Below, piece by piece: positions 1 through 8,731 of a stretch of 64,000 nt of DNA. The position numbers and the translations under genes are program-made. The first letter of the stretch is position 1. Each line of letters starts with the position of its first letter. A model generated the notes under the pieces. The model worked only from the letters and a program-made list of their open reading frames with translations. It was not told where the DNA came from and ran no database searches. Source of the stretch: Klebsiella ornithinolytica NBRC 105727 = ATCC 31898 (GTDB lineage: Bacteria; Pseudomonadota; Gammaproteobacteria; Enterobacterales; Enterobacteriaceae); NCBI RefSeq assembly GCF_001598295.1, contig NZ_BCYR01000002.1, positions 62,001 to 126,000 of the forward strand, read 5' to 3'.

Positions 1-381
1 CATTTTTGCCTGAATTGTTAATTATCAAACCCAAAAAACCAAACATCATAACAATAACGCACAACAACGCCACTTATTAATTAACAAATTTAATAAAAAC
101 CGCGCTATTCTGGTGAGATTTTTTCTGTGCAGGCGCAAGGCATAAACCCAGAATTAGGAATATTCTTAGTCGGGGTCATGTTATTTATTTTGTCACCCCC
201 GAAATCATAATAACACTAATAAATACCTGTCCTTGTTTTCTCACGGTGGCATATTTCAAATGAAAGAATAAGTTGAATAAATTTCATATTTATCGATTTA
301 ATAAACATCATGCAAAGGCGCGGATCGCCGTTTTTAAAAGACGTGACAAGGATTGCCGACCAGTGGGACAGCCGACGGCAT
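1..381. other. AT-rich intergenic stretch at left edge, no gene recognised
   Basis: No open frame here has a convincing ribosome site or recognisable product. The first 300 bases are very AT-rich, unlike the flanking genes, and probably hold the regulatory region of a gene beyond the left edge. A short GGCG/CGCC stem followed by five T lies near 317-335, too weak to call a terminator. Confidence 0.4.
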
Positions 382-418
382 AAAAAAACCCGTCACCTCA
401 GAGACCGGTGACGGGTTT
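382..418 (-). terminator. Rho-independent terminator of the aldehyde dehydrogenase gene
   Basis: A 12-bp stem (386-397 with 407-418) with a 9-base loop is followed, reading leftward, by a run of T. It lies about 40 bases after the stop codon of the leftward aldehyde dehydrogenase gene. Confidence 0.85.
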
Positions 419-455
419 GAGCCCCCCGCAGCAGGTCAGATATTCAGACCGGCAA

Positions 456-1976
456 TTAAAACAGTCCTAACGGCGCGGTACCGTAGCTCACCAGCAGGTT
501 TTTCGTCTGTTGATAGGCATCAAGGGCCATTTTATGAGTTTCACGACCGACGCCTGACTGTTTATAGCCGCCAAACGCGGCATGGGCCGGGTAGACGTGA
601 TAACAGTTGGTCCAGACACGACCGGCTTTAATCCCACGCCCCATTCGGTACGCCAGATTGCTGTCGCGGGTCCAGACGCCGGCGCCGAGCCCAAACTGAG
701 TCTGGTTGGCTATTTCCAGCGCTTCTGCCTCATCTTTGAAGGTCGTGACGCCGATGACCGGGCCAAAAATCTCTTCCTGGAAGCTGCGCATATCATTGCG
801 CCCCTTAATCAGGGTTGGCTGAATGTAGTAACCATTATCCAGTTCAGCCGTAATACTGGCGCGTTCTCCGCCGGTCAGGATCTGCCCCCCCTCTTCGCGG
901 GCAATCTTAATGTACGACAGGATCTTATCGAACTGCTGGCGTGATGCCTGTGCCCCGATCATGGTGTCGGTATCAAAGGGATCGCCGCGGCGAATCTGGG
1001 CCACCTTCGCCATCACTCGCTCCATAAACGGCTCGTAGATGGATTCATGGATCAGGGCGCGCGATGGGCAGGTACATACTTCGCCCTGGTTGAAGAAGCC
1101 CAGCACCAGCCCCTCCACCGCCTTCTCGATAAACTCTTCTTCTCCGTCCATCACATCGGCAAAATAGATATTTGGCGACTTGCCGCCCAGCTCAACGGTG
1201 GCGGGAATAATGTTCTCCGCCGCGCAGGCCAGAATATGCCGTCCGACGGGCGTTGAGCCGGTAAAGGCAATTTTGGCAATACGCTTGCTGGTTGCCAGCG
1301 CTTCACCGGCCTCTTTACCGAAGCCCTGCACCACGTTCAGGACGCCCGGCGGGAAGAGGTCGCCAATAATTTCCAGCAGCAGCGTGATGCTCAGCGGCGT
1401 CTGCTCTGCCGGCTTGAGCACCACACAGTTCCCGGCCGCCAGCGCCGGCGCCAGCTTCCAGGCCGCCATCAGCAGCGGAAAGTTCCACGGAATAATTTGC
1501 CCGACTACGCCCAGCGGTTCATGGAAGTGATAGGCCACGGTAGTTTCATCAATTTCCGCAGTACTCCCCTCCTGTGCCCGCAGACAGCCGGCAAAATAGC
1601 GGAAGTGATCGACCGCCAACGGCAGATCGGCATTCAGCGTTTCGCGCACCGGTTTACCATTGTCCCAGCTTTCAGCAATCGCCAGATATTCCAGGTTCTC
1701 CTGAATCCGATCGGCGACCTGAAGCAGCAGGTTGGAACGATGCTGTACCGATGTTTTCCCCCAGGCTTCCGCGGCGCGGTGTGCGGCATCAAGAGCAAAG
1801 TCGATATCTTTGGCATCGGAGCGGGGAAATTGTGCAATGTCACTCCCGTCCACGGGGGAGGTATTCATAAAGTATTCGCCGCCGAGCGGTTCGACAAATT
1901 GACCGTCAATATAGTTACCGTATGCGGACTTGAATGAAACTAAGGCGCCCGGGGTGCCAGGATGTGCATAACGCAT
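456..1976 (-). CDS. aldB: NAD(P)-dependent aldehyde dehydrogenase, AldB/AcoD family
   Basis: This 506-residue protein resembles E. coli AldB (512 aa) along its whole length, apart from a different N-terminal tail. It should oxidise acetaldehyde or related short aldehydes to the acid in the cytoplasm. The family motifs are visible: the general-base Glu262 in VELGGKSPN and the catalytic Cys301 in FNQGEVCTC, with Arg306 after it. It ends in the AldB-like KPLGLF-type tail (APLGLF). It is transcribed away from a sigma54 activator gene, and a good sigma54 promoter lies about 75 bases before the start, so it is probably the target of that activator. The exact substrate (ethanol, acetoin or other aldehyde metabolism) is inference. 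Confidence 0.88.
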   Translation of the reverse strand: MRYAHPGTPGALVSFKSAYGNYIDGQFVEPLGGEYFMNTSPVDGSDIAQFPRSDAKDIDFALDAAHRAAEAWGKTSVQHRSNLLLQVADRIQENLEYLAIAESWDNGKPVRETLNADLPLAVDHFRYFAGCLRAQEGSTAEIDETTVAYHFHEPLGVVGQIIPWNFPLLMAAWKLAPALAAGNCVVLKPAEQTPLSITLLLEIIGDLFPPGVLNVVQGFGKEAGEALATSKRIAKIAFTGSTPVGRHILACAAENIIPATVELGGKSPNIYFADVMDGEEEFIEKAVEGLVLGFFNQGEVCTCPSRALIHESIYEPFMERVMAKVAQIRRGDPFDTDTMIGAQASRQQFDKILSYIKIAREEGGQILTGGERASITAELDNGYYIQPTLIKGRNDMRSFQEEIFGPVIGVTTFKDEAEALEIANQTQFGLGAGVWTRDSNLAYRMGRGIKAGRVWTNCYHVYPAHAAFGGYKQSGVGRETHKMALDAYQQTKNLLVSYGTAPLGLF

Positions 1977-2049
1977 TGCAATCTCCTTCTGTAGGGTTGA
2001 GGCGCAGCGGCGTATTGGTTTTTTGCTGTTGCCTGCTGCACAGAAGCTT

Positions 2050-2066
2050 ATGCAGAGGTTATGCCA
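2050..2066 (-). promoter_or_regulatory. Sigma54 (-24/-12) promoter for the aldehyde dehydrogenase gene
   Basis: Reading leftward the sequence TGGCATAACCTCTGCAT has the invariant GG and GC pairs ten bases apart, matching the sigma54 consensus TGGCAC-N5-TTGCA well. It lies 75-90 bases upstream of the dehydrogenase ATG, and the divergent gene encodes a sigma54 activator. Confidence 0.72.
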
Positions 2067-2147
2067 GATTTATTGAAGGAATAAATAGCTAAACAATTCA
2101 ATGCCATAAGATGTAATCCTGTATCGCATGGAGACGTAATTTTGCTT

Positions 2148-2170
2148 ATGTGTCGCAAATCGCAACACAT
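2148..2170. promoter_or_regulatory. Inverted repeat, probable activator-binding (enhancer) site
   Basis: ATGTGT at 2148-2153 and ACACAT at 2165-2170 form a dyad with further inner symmetry (TCGCAAATCGCAA). It sits about 80-100 bases upstream of the sigma54 promoter in the divergent gap, a usual place for an enhancer of an AcoR/DhaR-type activator. The assignment is inferred from position only. Confidence 0.45.
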
Positions 2171-2226
2171 GAGAAACCATAAAGCTACAATATTGCAACA
2201 TCATCCATCCGACCCCGAGGTGCTCC

Positions 2227-4023
2227 GTGCAAGGTAATTCGTTTACTCTCGATCCCGAGGTAAAAACCAGCCCGTTGCTCAGCGATTCCTGGTTTCGTAG
2301 CCAGCAGTACGGCCTGGATCCCGCGACGGATGATTTCCCGCGCCTGGGTTCCGGCGAACTGGCGGATGCGCTGGCCAGCCATGCCCGGTTACAGCAGCTG
2401 ACCCAGCCGGTGGTGAACACCCTGTCGCGAAAAGTGAGCGATCTCCAGTCGGTGGTGATCCTCTCTGACGCCAGCGGTCTGGTGCTGCAAACCTTCGGTA
2501 ACATGCACGCCATGCAGAAAGCACAAAGCTTCGCGCTGGCTCCGGGAAATCTGTGGAGCGAGAGCGGGCGCGGTACCAACGCCATCGGTACCGCGCTGGC
2601 CATTGACGACAGCTGTGAAATCGACGGCCGCCAGCACTTCCTTACCCGCAATCAGGATCTCTATTGCGCCGCGATGCCGGTTCAGAGTCCGGACGGAAAA
2701 ATTGCCGGGGTGCTGGATATTTCCGGCCCGGCCCACTTCCCGCACCCCCACACGCTGGCGTGGGTAAAAGAGGCCGCGAAGCAGATTGAATATCTGTGGG
2801 TAAAACAGAGTCTCCATCCGCAGCAGTGGCTGATGAGCCTGCACCTTCACCCCCACAAACTCGACAGCGTTGAAGAGCTGCTTCTGGTCTTTTCCGATAA
2901 CGTGCTGACCGCCGGCAACCGCCTGGCGATGCGCGATCTGGGTCTGGATAGCGGACAACTCGGCCATATCACCTTTCAGCAGCTGTTTCCTCAGCTGGCG
3001 CAAACGGCGGTGAATGTTCCGCTGCCGCTGACCCACCAGCGACAAACCTATTACTACCGCCTGCGCGCGCCAACCCGAACCCACGTTGCGGTACCGGCTC
3101 CGGCCCCCGCGCCGACGCTGCCGGCCATCGAGCTGCCTTTCGCCAGTCAGCGTGAGGGGGAGAAGATGGTGCGTCTGCTGAATGCCGGCATTGCCCTGTG
3201 TATTGAAGGCGAAACCGGATGCGGCAAAGAGTTTGTCAGCCGCACGCTTCACCAGCACAGCCGCTGGCGCCACGGTAAATTCGTGGCTATCAACTGCGCG
3301 GCGATCCCCGAATCGCTGATTGAATCGGAGCTGTTTGGCTACCAGCCTGGCGCCTTTACCGGCGCCAGTAAGAATGGCTATATCGGTAAAATTCGCGAGG
3401 CGGATGGCGGCGTGCTGTTTCTCGATGAGATTGGCGATATGCCGATGCTGCTTCAGACCCGGCTGCTGCGGGTGCTACAGGAAAAAGAGGTTACGCCGCT
3501 CGGCGCCAGTCAGAGCGCTCCGGTCAGCTTTGCGCTTATTTGCGCCACCCACCGTAACCTGATGCAGCATGTTGCCGACGGTACGTTTCGCGAGGACCTG
3601 CTCTATCGCCTGCGCGAATTCGCCCTCACTATTCCGCCGCTGCGGGAGTGGCCACAGCTGCCGGCGTTTCTTCAGCAGCTATGGCAAACCCTCGGTGCCG
3701 AAGCGCGACACGTAGAGCTCTCGCCTGCGCTCCTGACCCATCTCGCCACCCTTCCCTGGCCGGGCAACGTGCGCCAGCTACAAAGCCTGCTGAAGGTGCT
3801 GCTGGCGCTGGCTGATGAAGGAGAGCAACTGGAGGTGGAGGATTTACCGGCGGAGTACCGGTCGGCCCCGGCTCCGGCTCCGTCGCGCGGATTGCAGCAG
3901 CACGATGCCCAGCTGATTGCCGACACGCTGTCGACGTATAACGGTAATGTCAGTAAAGCGGCGCAGGCTCTGGGAGTCGCGCGCAGCACGCTCTACCGGC
4001 GCGCCGCGCGGACAAGAAACTAA
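2227..4023 (+). CDS. Sigma54-dependent transcriptional activator, AcoR/DhaR-like
   Basis: The 598-residue protein has an N-terminal GAF-like sensory region (about residues 60-200), a central AAA+ sigma54-interaction domain, and a C-terminal Fis-type helix-turn-helix (NVSKAAQALGVARSTLYRR). Walker A GETGCGKE starts at residue 329, and GAFTGA, which contacts sigma54, at 375-380. Walker B is GGVLFLDEIGD. The start is a GTG preceded by a GAGG box at 2217-2220. It is divergent from the aldehyde dehydrogenase gene, whose sigma54 promoter it probably activates in response to an aldehyde, alcohol or acetoin-like signal. A Pro/Ala linker lies between sensor and AAA+ domains. The effector cannot be read from sequence. 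Confidence 0.85.
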   Translation: MQGNSFTLDPEVKTSPLLSDSWFRSQQYGLDPATDDFPRLGSGELADALASHARLQQLTQPVVNTLSRKVSDLQSVVILSDASGLVLQTFGNMHAMQKAQSFALAPGNLWSESGRGTNAIGTALAIDDSCEIDGRQHFLTRNQDLYCAAMPVQSPDGKIAGVLDISGPAHFPHPHTLAWVKEAAKQIEYLWVKQSLHPQQWLMSLHLHPHKLDSVEELLLVFSDNVLTAGNRLAMRDLGLDSGQLGHITFQQLFPQLAQTAVNVPLPLTHQRQTYYYRLRAPTRTHVAVPAPAPAPTLPAIELPFASQREGEKMVRLLNAGIALCIEGETGCGKEFVSRTLHQHSRWRHGKFVAINCAAIPESLIESELFGYQPGAFTGASKNGYIGKIREADGGVLFLDEIGDMPMLLQTRLLRVLQEKEVTPLGASQSAPVSFALICATHRNLMQHVADGTFREDLLYRLREFALTIPPLREWPQLPAFLQQLWQTLGAEARHVELSPALLTHLATLPWPGNVRQLQSLLKVLLALADEGEQLEVEDLPAEYRSAPAPAPSRGLQQHDAQLIADTLSTYNGNVSKAAQALGVARSTLYRRAARTRN

Positions 4024-4030
4024 ACCTTAG

Positions 4031-4627
4031 CTACGGCGTAAAACGGGCCGGCAGCCAGGAAAACATGCGCTGGCTGATGGCTTCACAAATCCGCACCATT
4101 GCCGGCCCAAAGGCCTGCCAGACCCCTTTGCTCACCCAGACGGCAACCGCCGCCACCGCCGCTGCGCCGGCCATATCCAGCGGAAAATGGACCCCGAGGA
4201 AAATGCGTGACCAGGCCACCGGCAGCGATGCGAGCAGGACAAACAGCCCGAGGCTGCGTAGACGCAGCGAAAGCAGCGCAAATGCCGCGCTGAACATCAC
4301 CAGGCCGTGATCGCTCGGGAAGCCATTATCCGCCGGATGGCTGATCCAGGTATGGCCCAGCGGCATCATAAACGGCCGGGGGTGGAACCACAGCGAGCCG
4401 CAGAGATAGCCCAACGCAAGCGCCATCAGAATATTCAGCGTGCAAAACAGCGCCTGCCGGTGCCCCTGGCGGCCGCCTAAAAACCACAGACCGATCAGAA
4501 TAGCCGGAACGATAAAGATCATTCCGCTTGCGCAGAAGCGGGCTAGCGCCAGAAGGCTCTCCGACGTTCCCGGCTGAGCATTCAGCGCCAGAAAAGCGCT
4601 TTGGTTAACCGTTTCGAGTACATTCAT
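4031..4627 (-). CDS. PAP2-family membrane phosphatase, YbjG/BcrC-like undecaprenyl-diphosphatase
   Basis: The 198-residue protein has several hydrophobic segments and the three PAP2 motifs in order: a short first motif ending in HPRP, then PSDHG, then SRIFLGVHFPLD with the catalytic His and Asp. Its length and layout match E. coli YbjG (198 aa), which dephosphorylates undecaprenyl pyrophosphate at the periplasmic face and confers bacitracin resistance. Similarity to YbjG is moderate, so this is probably a paralogue, and another lipid phosphate substrate is possible. It is convergent with the upstream activator gene, with only seven bases between their stop codons, so the two are not an operon. 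Confidence 0.78.
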   Translation of the reverse strand: MNVLETVNQSAFLALNAQPGTSESLLALARFCASGMIFIVPAILIGLWFLGGRQGHRQALFCTLNILMALALGYLCGSLWFHPRPFMMPLGHTWISHPADNGFPSDHGLVMFSAAFALLSLRLRSLGLFVLLASLPVAWSRIFLGVHFPLDMAGAAAVAAVAVWVSKGVWQAFGPAMVRICEAISQRMFSWLPARFTP

Positions 4628-4715
4628 TGCGAGGGTCCATGCCAGTCATATTACTGTCATTATCGCAATTCTCTCTTAAGTTACGCTTAACCCCACGCCG
4701 AAGAGATGACGCGTT

Positions 4716-5636
4716 TTATGGGTGGCCTCCGGTCTGGCGGATCGCCTGGGGCAATCCGGCGAGCAGCGCATCGATGGTGACCCGGATCTTCTGCGGCACC
4801 CACGGCGCCTCGGGCCAGACGGCGGAGATCGCGAAGGTGACGCTGGCGCTTTGCGGCAGAATACAGCGCAGCCGCCCCTGTTCAACCTCCTGGGCAGCCA
4901 GCCAGTCCGGAATCCAGGCAATACCCAGCCCGCTCACCGCCGCCGCCGCTATCGCCGTAAAATCATCCATCACCAGATGCGCCTGCGGCTGCCAGGCCAC
5001 GGGACCGCTTTGTGGATCGTGCAGCCGCCATTTCTGAAGCTGCCCGCCGCGCAGGTAACCGATGGTCTGGTGTCCGGCCAGTTCAGGGAGAGTCGATGGT
5101 TGCGGATGCGCCTGTAAATAGGCGGGCGAGGCGCAAAGTACCATGCCATGGTGGCCGAGGTGACGAGCTTTCAGGAAGGTGGAATCTGCCAGCGTGCCAA
5201 TACGAATCGCCAGATCGAATCCCTCTTCAAAAAGATTAACCTGGCGGTCGCTGAAAGAGAGCGCGAGTTTTAGCTGCGGATAGCGCTGGCTGAGAGAAAA
5301 GAGAATCGGGGATACGCAGCGTTGGCCAAACAGCACCGGCAGGCTGATCCGCAGCCGCCCTTGCACCCGCATTTTGCCGCGATGGATTTCATCCTCCGCC
5401 TCGCGAATACTGTCCAGCGCCTGACGACATTGCAGGTAGAACAGCTCCCCCTCTTCCGTCAGGGTCTGACTGCGGGTCGTTCGCTGGAAAAGCGCCGCCC
5501 CCAACCGCGCCTCGAGACGAGCGACCGTTTTACCGACCGCCGAGCGGGTCACGTGCAGCCTCTCCGCCGCCTTAGCAAAGTTACCGCACTCCACGACGGC
5601 GACAAAAACCGGAATACCGCTCAGGTCGGTGTTCAT
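4716..5636 (-). CDS. LysR-family transcriptional regulator
   Basis: A 306-residue protein with the N-terminal LysR winged helix (FAKAAERLHVTRSAVGKTVARLEARLG, about residues 17-43) and a C-terminal periplasmic-binding-like effector domain. It is divergent from the azoreductase-like gene at 5743, the usual arrangement of a LysR regulator and its target. The 106-base gap between the starts should contain the operator. The effector is unknown; quinones or electrophiles would suit the target. Confidence 0.85.
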   Translation of the reverse strand: MNTDLSGIPVFVAVVECGNFAKAAERLHVTRSAVGKTVARLEARLGAALFQRTTRSQTLTEEGELFYLQCRQALDSIREAEDEIHRGKMRVQGRLRISLPVLFGQRCVSPILFSLSQRYPQLKLALSFSDRQVNLFEEGFDLAIRIGTLADSTFLKARHLGHHGMVLCASPAYLQAHPQPSTLPELAGHQTIGYLRGGQLQKWRLHDPQSGPVAWQPQAHLVMDDFTAIAAAAVSGLGIAWIPDWLAAQEVEQGRLRCILPQSASVTFAISAVWPEAPWVPQKIRVTIDALLAGLPQAIRQTGGHP

Positions 5637-5742
5637 AAGATTGGTTCCTGAAAGGATACAATTGAGAAAAATAATGTCACTACTGGCGCCAAAAAGACAG
5701 TGTTAGCCTTTGCGTAACCACGATAACCAGAGGCCACGTCCC

Positions 5743-6348
5743 ATGAGTCAGGTTTTACTTTTGAAATCCAGCATCAACGGTCAGGCATCGCTGACCAACC
5801 GGTTAATAGATGACTATATGCAGATGCGCAAAGCGTCTGGCCAGCAGGATAGCGTGACAGAACGCGATCTGACGACCATGGCGCTGCCGGCCCTCGATCG
5901 GCCGCTGTTTGCCGCCCTGCGCGGCGCCCAGGATCCGACTCCGGCGATCCAGCGGGGCGTCGCGCTATCGGATAGGCTGATTGATGAGCTGAAAACCAGC
6001 GATCTGCTGGTGATCGGCGCCCCCATGTATAATCTCAACGTCCCTACCGATCTGAAAAAATGGTTTGATCTGGTCGCCAGGGCCCGCGAAACCTTCCGCT
6101 ACACCGACAGCTGGCCTCAGGGGTTGGTCGAGGGTGTACGCGCGGTGGTGATCAGCTCCCGCGGAGGCGTACATTGCGGGCAGGATACCGATGCCGTAAC
6201 CCCTTATCTCCGTTCGGTACTGGGTCTGATGGGCATCAGCGAAGTGACATTTATCTATGCCGAAGGTCTGGATATCCAGCCTCACGGCCGCGATGCTGGC
6301 ATCGCCCAGGCCACAGAACAGCTTATCCGACTGACGCAAGCGTCCTGA
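5743..6348 (+). CDS. FMN-dependent NADH-azoreductase/quinone reductase-like flavoprotein
   Basis: The 201-residue protein resembles E. coli AzoR (201 aa): N-terminal flavodoxin-like strand with the FMN phosphate loop (LLLKSSINGQASLTNRL), the APMYNLNVPTDLKKWFD segment and a SSRGGVHCG loop. Members reduce quinones and azo dyes with NADH. It differs enough from AzoR to be a paralogue. I chose the ATG at 5743 because the match to AzoR starts there (MSQVLLLKSS) and an AGAGG-like site lies nine bases before; an upstream TTG at 5710 in the same frame is unlikely. It is divergent from a LysR gene that probably controls it. Confidence 0.82.
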   Translation: MSQVLLLKSSINGQASLTNRLIDDYMQMRKASGQQDSVTERDLTTMALPALDRPLFAALRGAQDPTPAIQRGVALSDRLIDELKTSDLLVIGAPMYNLNVPTDLKKWFDLVARARETFRYTDSWPQGLVEGVRAVVISSRGGVHCGQDTDAVTPYLRSVLGLMGISEVTFIYAEGLDIQPHGRDAGIAQATEQLIRLTQAS

Positions 6349-6390
6349 CCGCGACGGCATTTTCTGCGCTGGTACCGCGCCGTTTTTTAT

Positions 6391-6422
6391 TTTAGACTTA
6401 TCTAAATTTAGAAAAGACTAAA
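6391..6422. promoter_or_regulatory. Two abutting 16-bp palindromes, probable YgaV operator
   Basis: TTTAGA-N4-TCTAAA (6391-6406, perfect) is followed without a gap by TTTAGA-N4-ACTAAA (6407-6422, one mismatch). The second ends four bases before the ygaV ATG and occupies the place where a Shine-Dalgarno box should be. ArsR-family dimers bind such AT-rich dyads, so autoregulation by YgaV is likely. Confidence 0.6.
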
Positions 6423-6426
6423 ATAC

Positions 6427-6726
6427 ATGAATACACCAGAACAGCTGCAGTCCAGCGCCGGGGAAGCCGCCGCCCTGTTGAAAGCCATGAGCAATCCGAA
6501 CCGGCTGATGATTCTGTGCATGCTGTGCGAGACGCCGCGCGCCAGCGCAGGCGAACTGGCGCAGATCACCGGCCTGAGCCCTTCGGCCACCTCTCAGCAT
6601 CTGGCGCGCATGCGCGATGAAGGCCTGATCGGCAGTGAGCGCGAGGCGCAACGTATCCACTACTTCATCACCCACCCTGCGGTTCAGCAAATCATTACCA
6701 CGCTGAAGACCATTTATTGCCCATAA
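6427..6726 (+). CDS. ygaV: ArsR-family transcriptional regulator YgaV
   Basis: The 99-residue protein is clearly YgaV (E. coli 99 aa): a winged helix covering most of the chain, with recognition region LSPSATSQHLARMRDEGLI and the conserved C-terminal Tyr-Cys-Pro. Cysteines in CMLCETP near residue 37 and near the C terminus are retained. E. coli YgaV represses its own operon with ygaP and is reported to respond to tributyltin and sulfide-type signals. It is ten bases upstream of ygaP, forming an operon. No clear Shine-Dalgarno box precedes the ATG; the operator palindromes lie there instead. Confidence 0.93.
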   Translation: MNTPEQLQSSAGEAAALLKAMSNPNRLMILCMLCETPRASAGELAQITGLSPSATSQHLARMRDEGLIGSEREAQRIHYFITHPAVQQIITTLKTIYCP

Positions 6727-6735
6727 GGAGCCGTC

Positions 6736-7257
6736 ATGACTATCGTCACCCTTTCTCCTGAAGAGGCCCGGGCGCAAATCGCGCAAGGGGCCAGATTAAT
6801 CGATATTCGCGATGCCGATGAATACGCCCGCGAACACATCCTCGATGCCGAGCTGGTGCCGCTGGCTGCCCTGAATAACGGCGCAATGCTGCGCACTGCC
6901 GCGGATGAAACGGTCATTTTTCATTGTCAGGCGGGATCGCGTACACAAAATAATGCCATTCGTCTGCTGGCTGCGGCAGCTCCGGCACAGGTGAAACTGC
7001 TGGCCGGCGGTATTCAGGCCTGGAAAGCAGCAGGATTGCCCGTCAAAGAGGATAAAACCCAGCCGCTGCCGTTAATGCGCCAGGTGCAAATCGCCGCGGG
7101 AGTGCTCATTCTGCTGGGCGTGGCGCTGGGCTATGGCGTCAGTAGCGGCTTTTTCCTGCTGAGCGCTTTTGTCGGCGCCGGCTTAACCTTCGCCGGCATC
7201 AGCGGTTTTTGCGGGATGGCGCGCCTGTTGGCCATCATGCCCTGGAACCGACGCTGA
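6736..7257 (+). CDS. ygaP: Membrane-anchored rhodanese YgaP
   Basis: The 173-residue protein has an N-terminal rhodanese domain (about residues 1-105) with the active-site loop FHCQAGSRT, whose Cys carries the persulfide, followed by [13 protein letters not shown] and two C-terminal membrane helices. It ends in the YgaP signature [12 protein letters not shown]. YgaP transfers sulfane sulfur at the inner membrane. It follows ygaV in one operon with a good AAGGAG site. Length matches E. coli YgaP (174 aa). Confidence 0.93.
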   Translation: MTIVTLSPEEARAQIAQGARLIDIRDADEYAREHILDAELVPLAALNNGAMLRTAADETVIFHCQAGSRTQNNAIRLLAAAAPAQVKLLAGGIQAWKAAGLPVKEDKTQPLPLMRQVQIAAGVLILLGVALGYGVSSGFFLLSAFVGAGLTFAGISGFCGMARLLAIMPWNRR

Positions 7258-7350
7258 CGCCTGCGGCATCAGGCCTGTTGTATGCTGATATTCAGCTACG
7301 CTAAAGTGAAGGCGAACAGCGGCATTAATCCATGCCAGAGGAGAAAAACG

Positions 7351-7530
7351 ATGTATTCAGTAGGTGATCTGGTTCAGCCTCGTATGGGCGGACCAAAACT
7401 CAAGATTGTGGCCGTCGGTGAAGATCATATTGTCGCCGTACAGGCCAGTAATGAACAGGGTGAGAAATATACTCTGAAGCCTGCAGACGTCACACCTTAT
7501 AAAGAAGAAGGTGATTTTGGCGTTTGCTAA
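7351..7530 (+). CDS. Small YodC-like (DUF2158) protein
   Basis: This 59-residue protein begins MYSVGDLVQPRMGGPKLKIV, the typical start of the DUF2158/YodC family: a GD-V-LKSGGP-like beta strand followed by a small barrel. The ATG at 7351 has a strong AGGAGA box six to seven bases upstream; an in-frame ATG at 7282 lacks one. A terminator follows directly. It ends in FGVC, leaving a terminal cysteine. I do not recall this gene between ygaP and stpA in E. coli, so it is probably an insertion. Function is unknown. Confidence 0.78.
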   Translation: MYSVGDLVQPRMGGPKLKIVAVGEDHIVAVQASNEQGEKYTLKPADVTPYKEEGDFGVC

Positions 7531-7536
7531 TACACA

Positions 7537-7563
7537 CGGTGGGATTCCCCACCGTTATTTTTT
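7537..7563 (+). terminator. Rho-independent terminator after the YodC-like gene
   Basis: CGGTGGG (7537-7543) pairs with CCCACCG (7548-7554) and is followed by TTATTTTTTT. It lies seven bases after the stop codon and also faces the 3' end of stpA. Confidence 0.88.
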
Positions 7564-7614
7564 CGCTATCCGACAGCAGCCTTAACTCCTGCCGAATATC
7601 ATTTTCACTAACGC

Positions 7615-8016
7615 TTAAATCAGAAAACTTTCCAGCGTCGCGCCGGCTTCAATCGCACGAGCGATCGGCTTCGGCATACGTCCCTGGCCGGTCCAGGTTT
7701 TTTGCGCACCGGAAAAATCGGTAAACCGGTATTTTGCCGGACGCGGCTGGCGTTTTTTCGCCTCCTTCGACGGGCCTGCATTCTGCGTGACCAGCTCATC
7801 AGGTGTAATACCGTCGGCAATCATCAATTCCAGCCAGGTATTAATTTTTTCCTGGTATTCCGCCTGCTGTTGCAGGGCAGACTGCTGCTCTGACCGTTTT
7901 TCTTCAGTGACGACCCTGAGTTTTTCCAGCATTTCTTCAAGTACGTCAATGGAGAATTCACGCGACATCGCCCGCAGTGAACGGATATTATTCAACTTCT
8001 GTAACATTAAAGACAT
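7615..8016 (-). CDS. stpA: H-NS-like nucleoid protein and RNA chaperone StpA
   Basis: The 133-residue protein matches StpA: an N-terminal oligomerisation coiled coil (about residues 1-65), a linker, and a C-terminal DNA-binding domain. The latter has the AT-hook-like core WTGQGRMPKPI (Met where H-NS usually has Thr). StpA binds curved AT-rich DNA, can form heteromers with H-NS, and has RNA chaperone activity. Its position between ygaP and alaE is as in E. coli, which distinguishes it from hns. Upstream is an unusually long AT-rich gap. Confidence 0.93.
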   Translation of the reverse strand: MSLMLQKLNNIRSLRAMSREFSIDVLEEMLEKLRVVTEEKRSEQQSALQQQAEYQEKINTWLELMIADGITPDELVTQNAGPSKEAKKRQPRPAKYRFTDFSGAQKTWTGQGRMPKPIARAIEAGATLESFLI

Positions 8017-8731
8017 AAATTATTAAACGTTCCCAAATTACATATAAGACAATACTACCGGGGTACTTTAATATATGAAGCCATATATTACCACCTTTAA
8101 TGGCGAGTGATAAATATATTCAGACCACGACGTCCATATTTTATTTAAAATAACCACAGCGGTTATCCAGTTAATCCCCGAAATTAATTCAGCGACAATC
8201 TGAATAGAGTAAAAAAACCGCAAAAATATCATCACTCAGTATATTACCTGCATGGTCAGCAGGTTAGCGGGATATGTCCGACGGAAGGATAAGGTCACAA
8301 CGCTCTGCCAGTGAATGAACATGCATGAAAATCGAATACACACCAACGAACAAAAAAAGAATCTAATGCTATTTAAATCGCATTTATGGCATAAATTATT
8401 CTAAAAGTGACAGAAATCACATTGGAACGTGACTTCAGGCGGTAGTCGGCACAATCGTGGCTTCGCGTGAGCCTCCCTTCCTGCTCACCAAAAACATAAC
8501 CAATTGATAAATAAATAAAAAATTAAGAGTCAGGACAAAAGTAGCGCAGCGAAGACAAAACCACCTTTCGCAGAGTATTTTATCGACAAAAAGCCATTAA
8601 ATAAAAATTTACAGCTAGTTGTCTCTTTCAGCGCAGAGAGATAATCTACGCACATCAAAACAGGCAACCCAAAACGCTGTAAAAGAGCGCATTTTGTGGC
8701 GTATCAGACTTCATTTTCGAGGAGCACACCG
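8017..8731. other. 715-base AT-rich divergent intergenic region between stpA and alaE
   Basis: No ORF here has both a plausible ribosome site and recognisable product. The region is rich in A and T tracts, as expected for DNA bound and bent by H-NS or StpA, and must contain the promoters of stpA (leftward) and alaE (rightward). An sRNA gene cannot be excluded: a GC-richer island around 8430-8490 contrasts with its surroundings but lacks a clear terminator. Confidence 0.4.

Noticed and set aside
8315-8404. 29-codon frame (MNMHENRIHTNEQKK...) in the stpA-alaE gap
   Set aside because: No ribosome site at proper distance, AT-driven composition and no hydrophobic or other domain signal.
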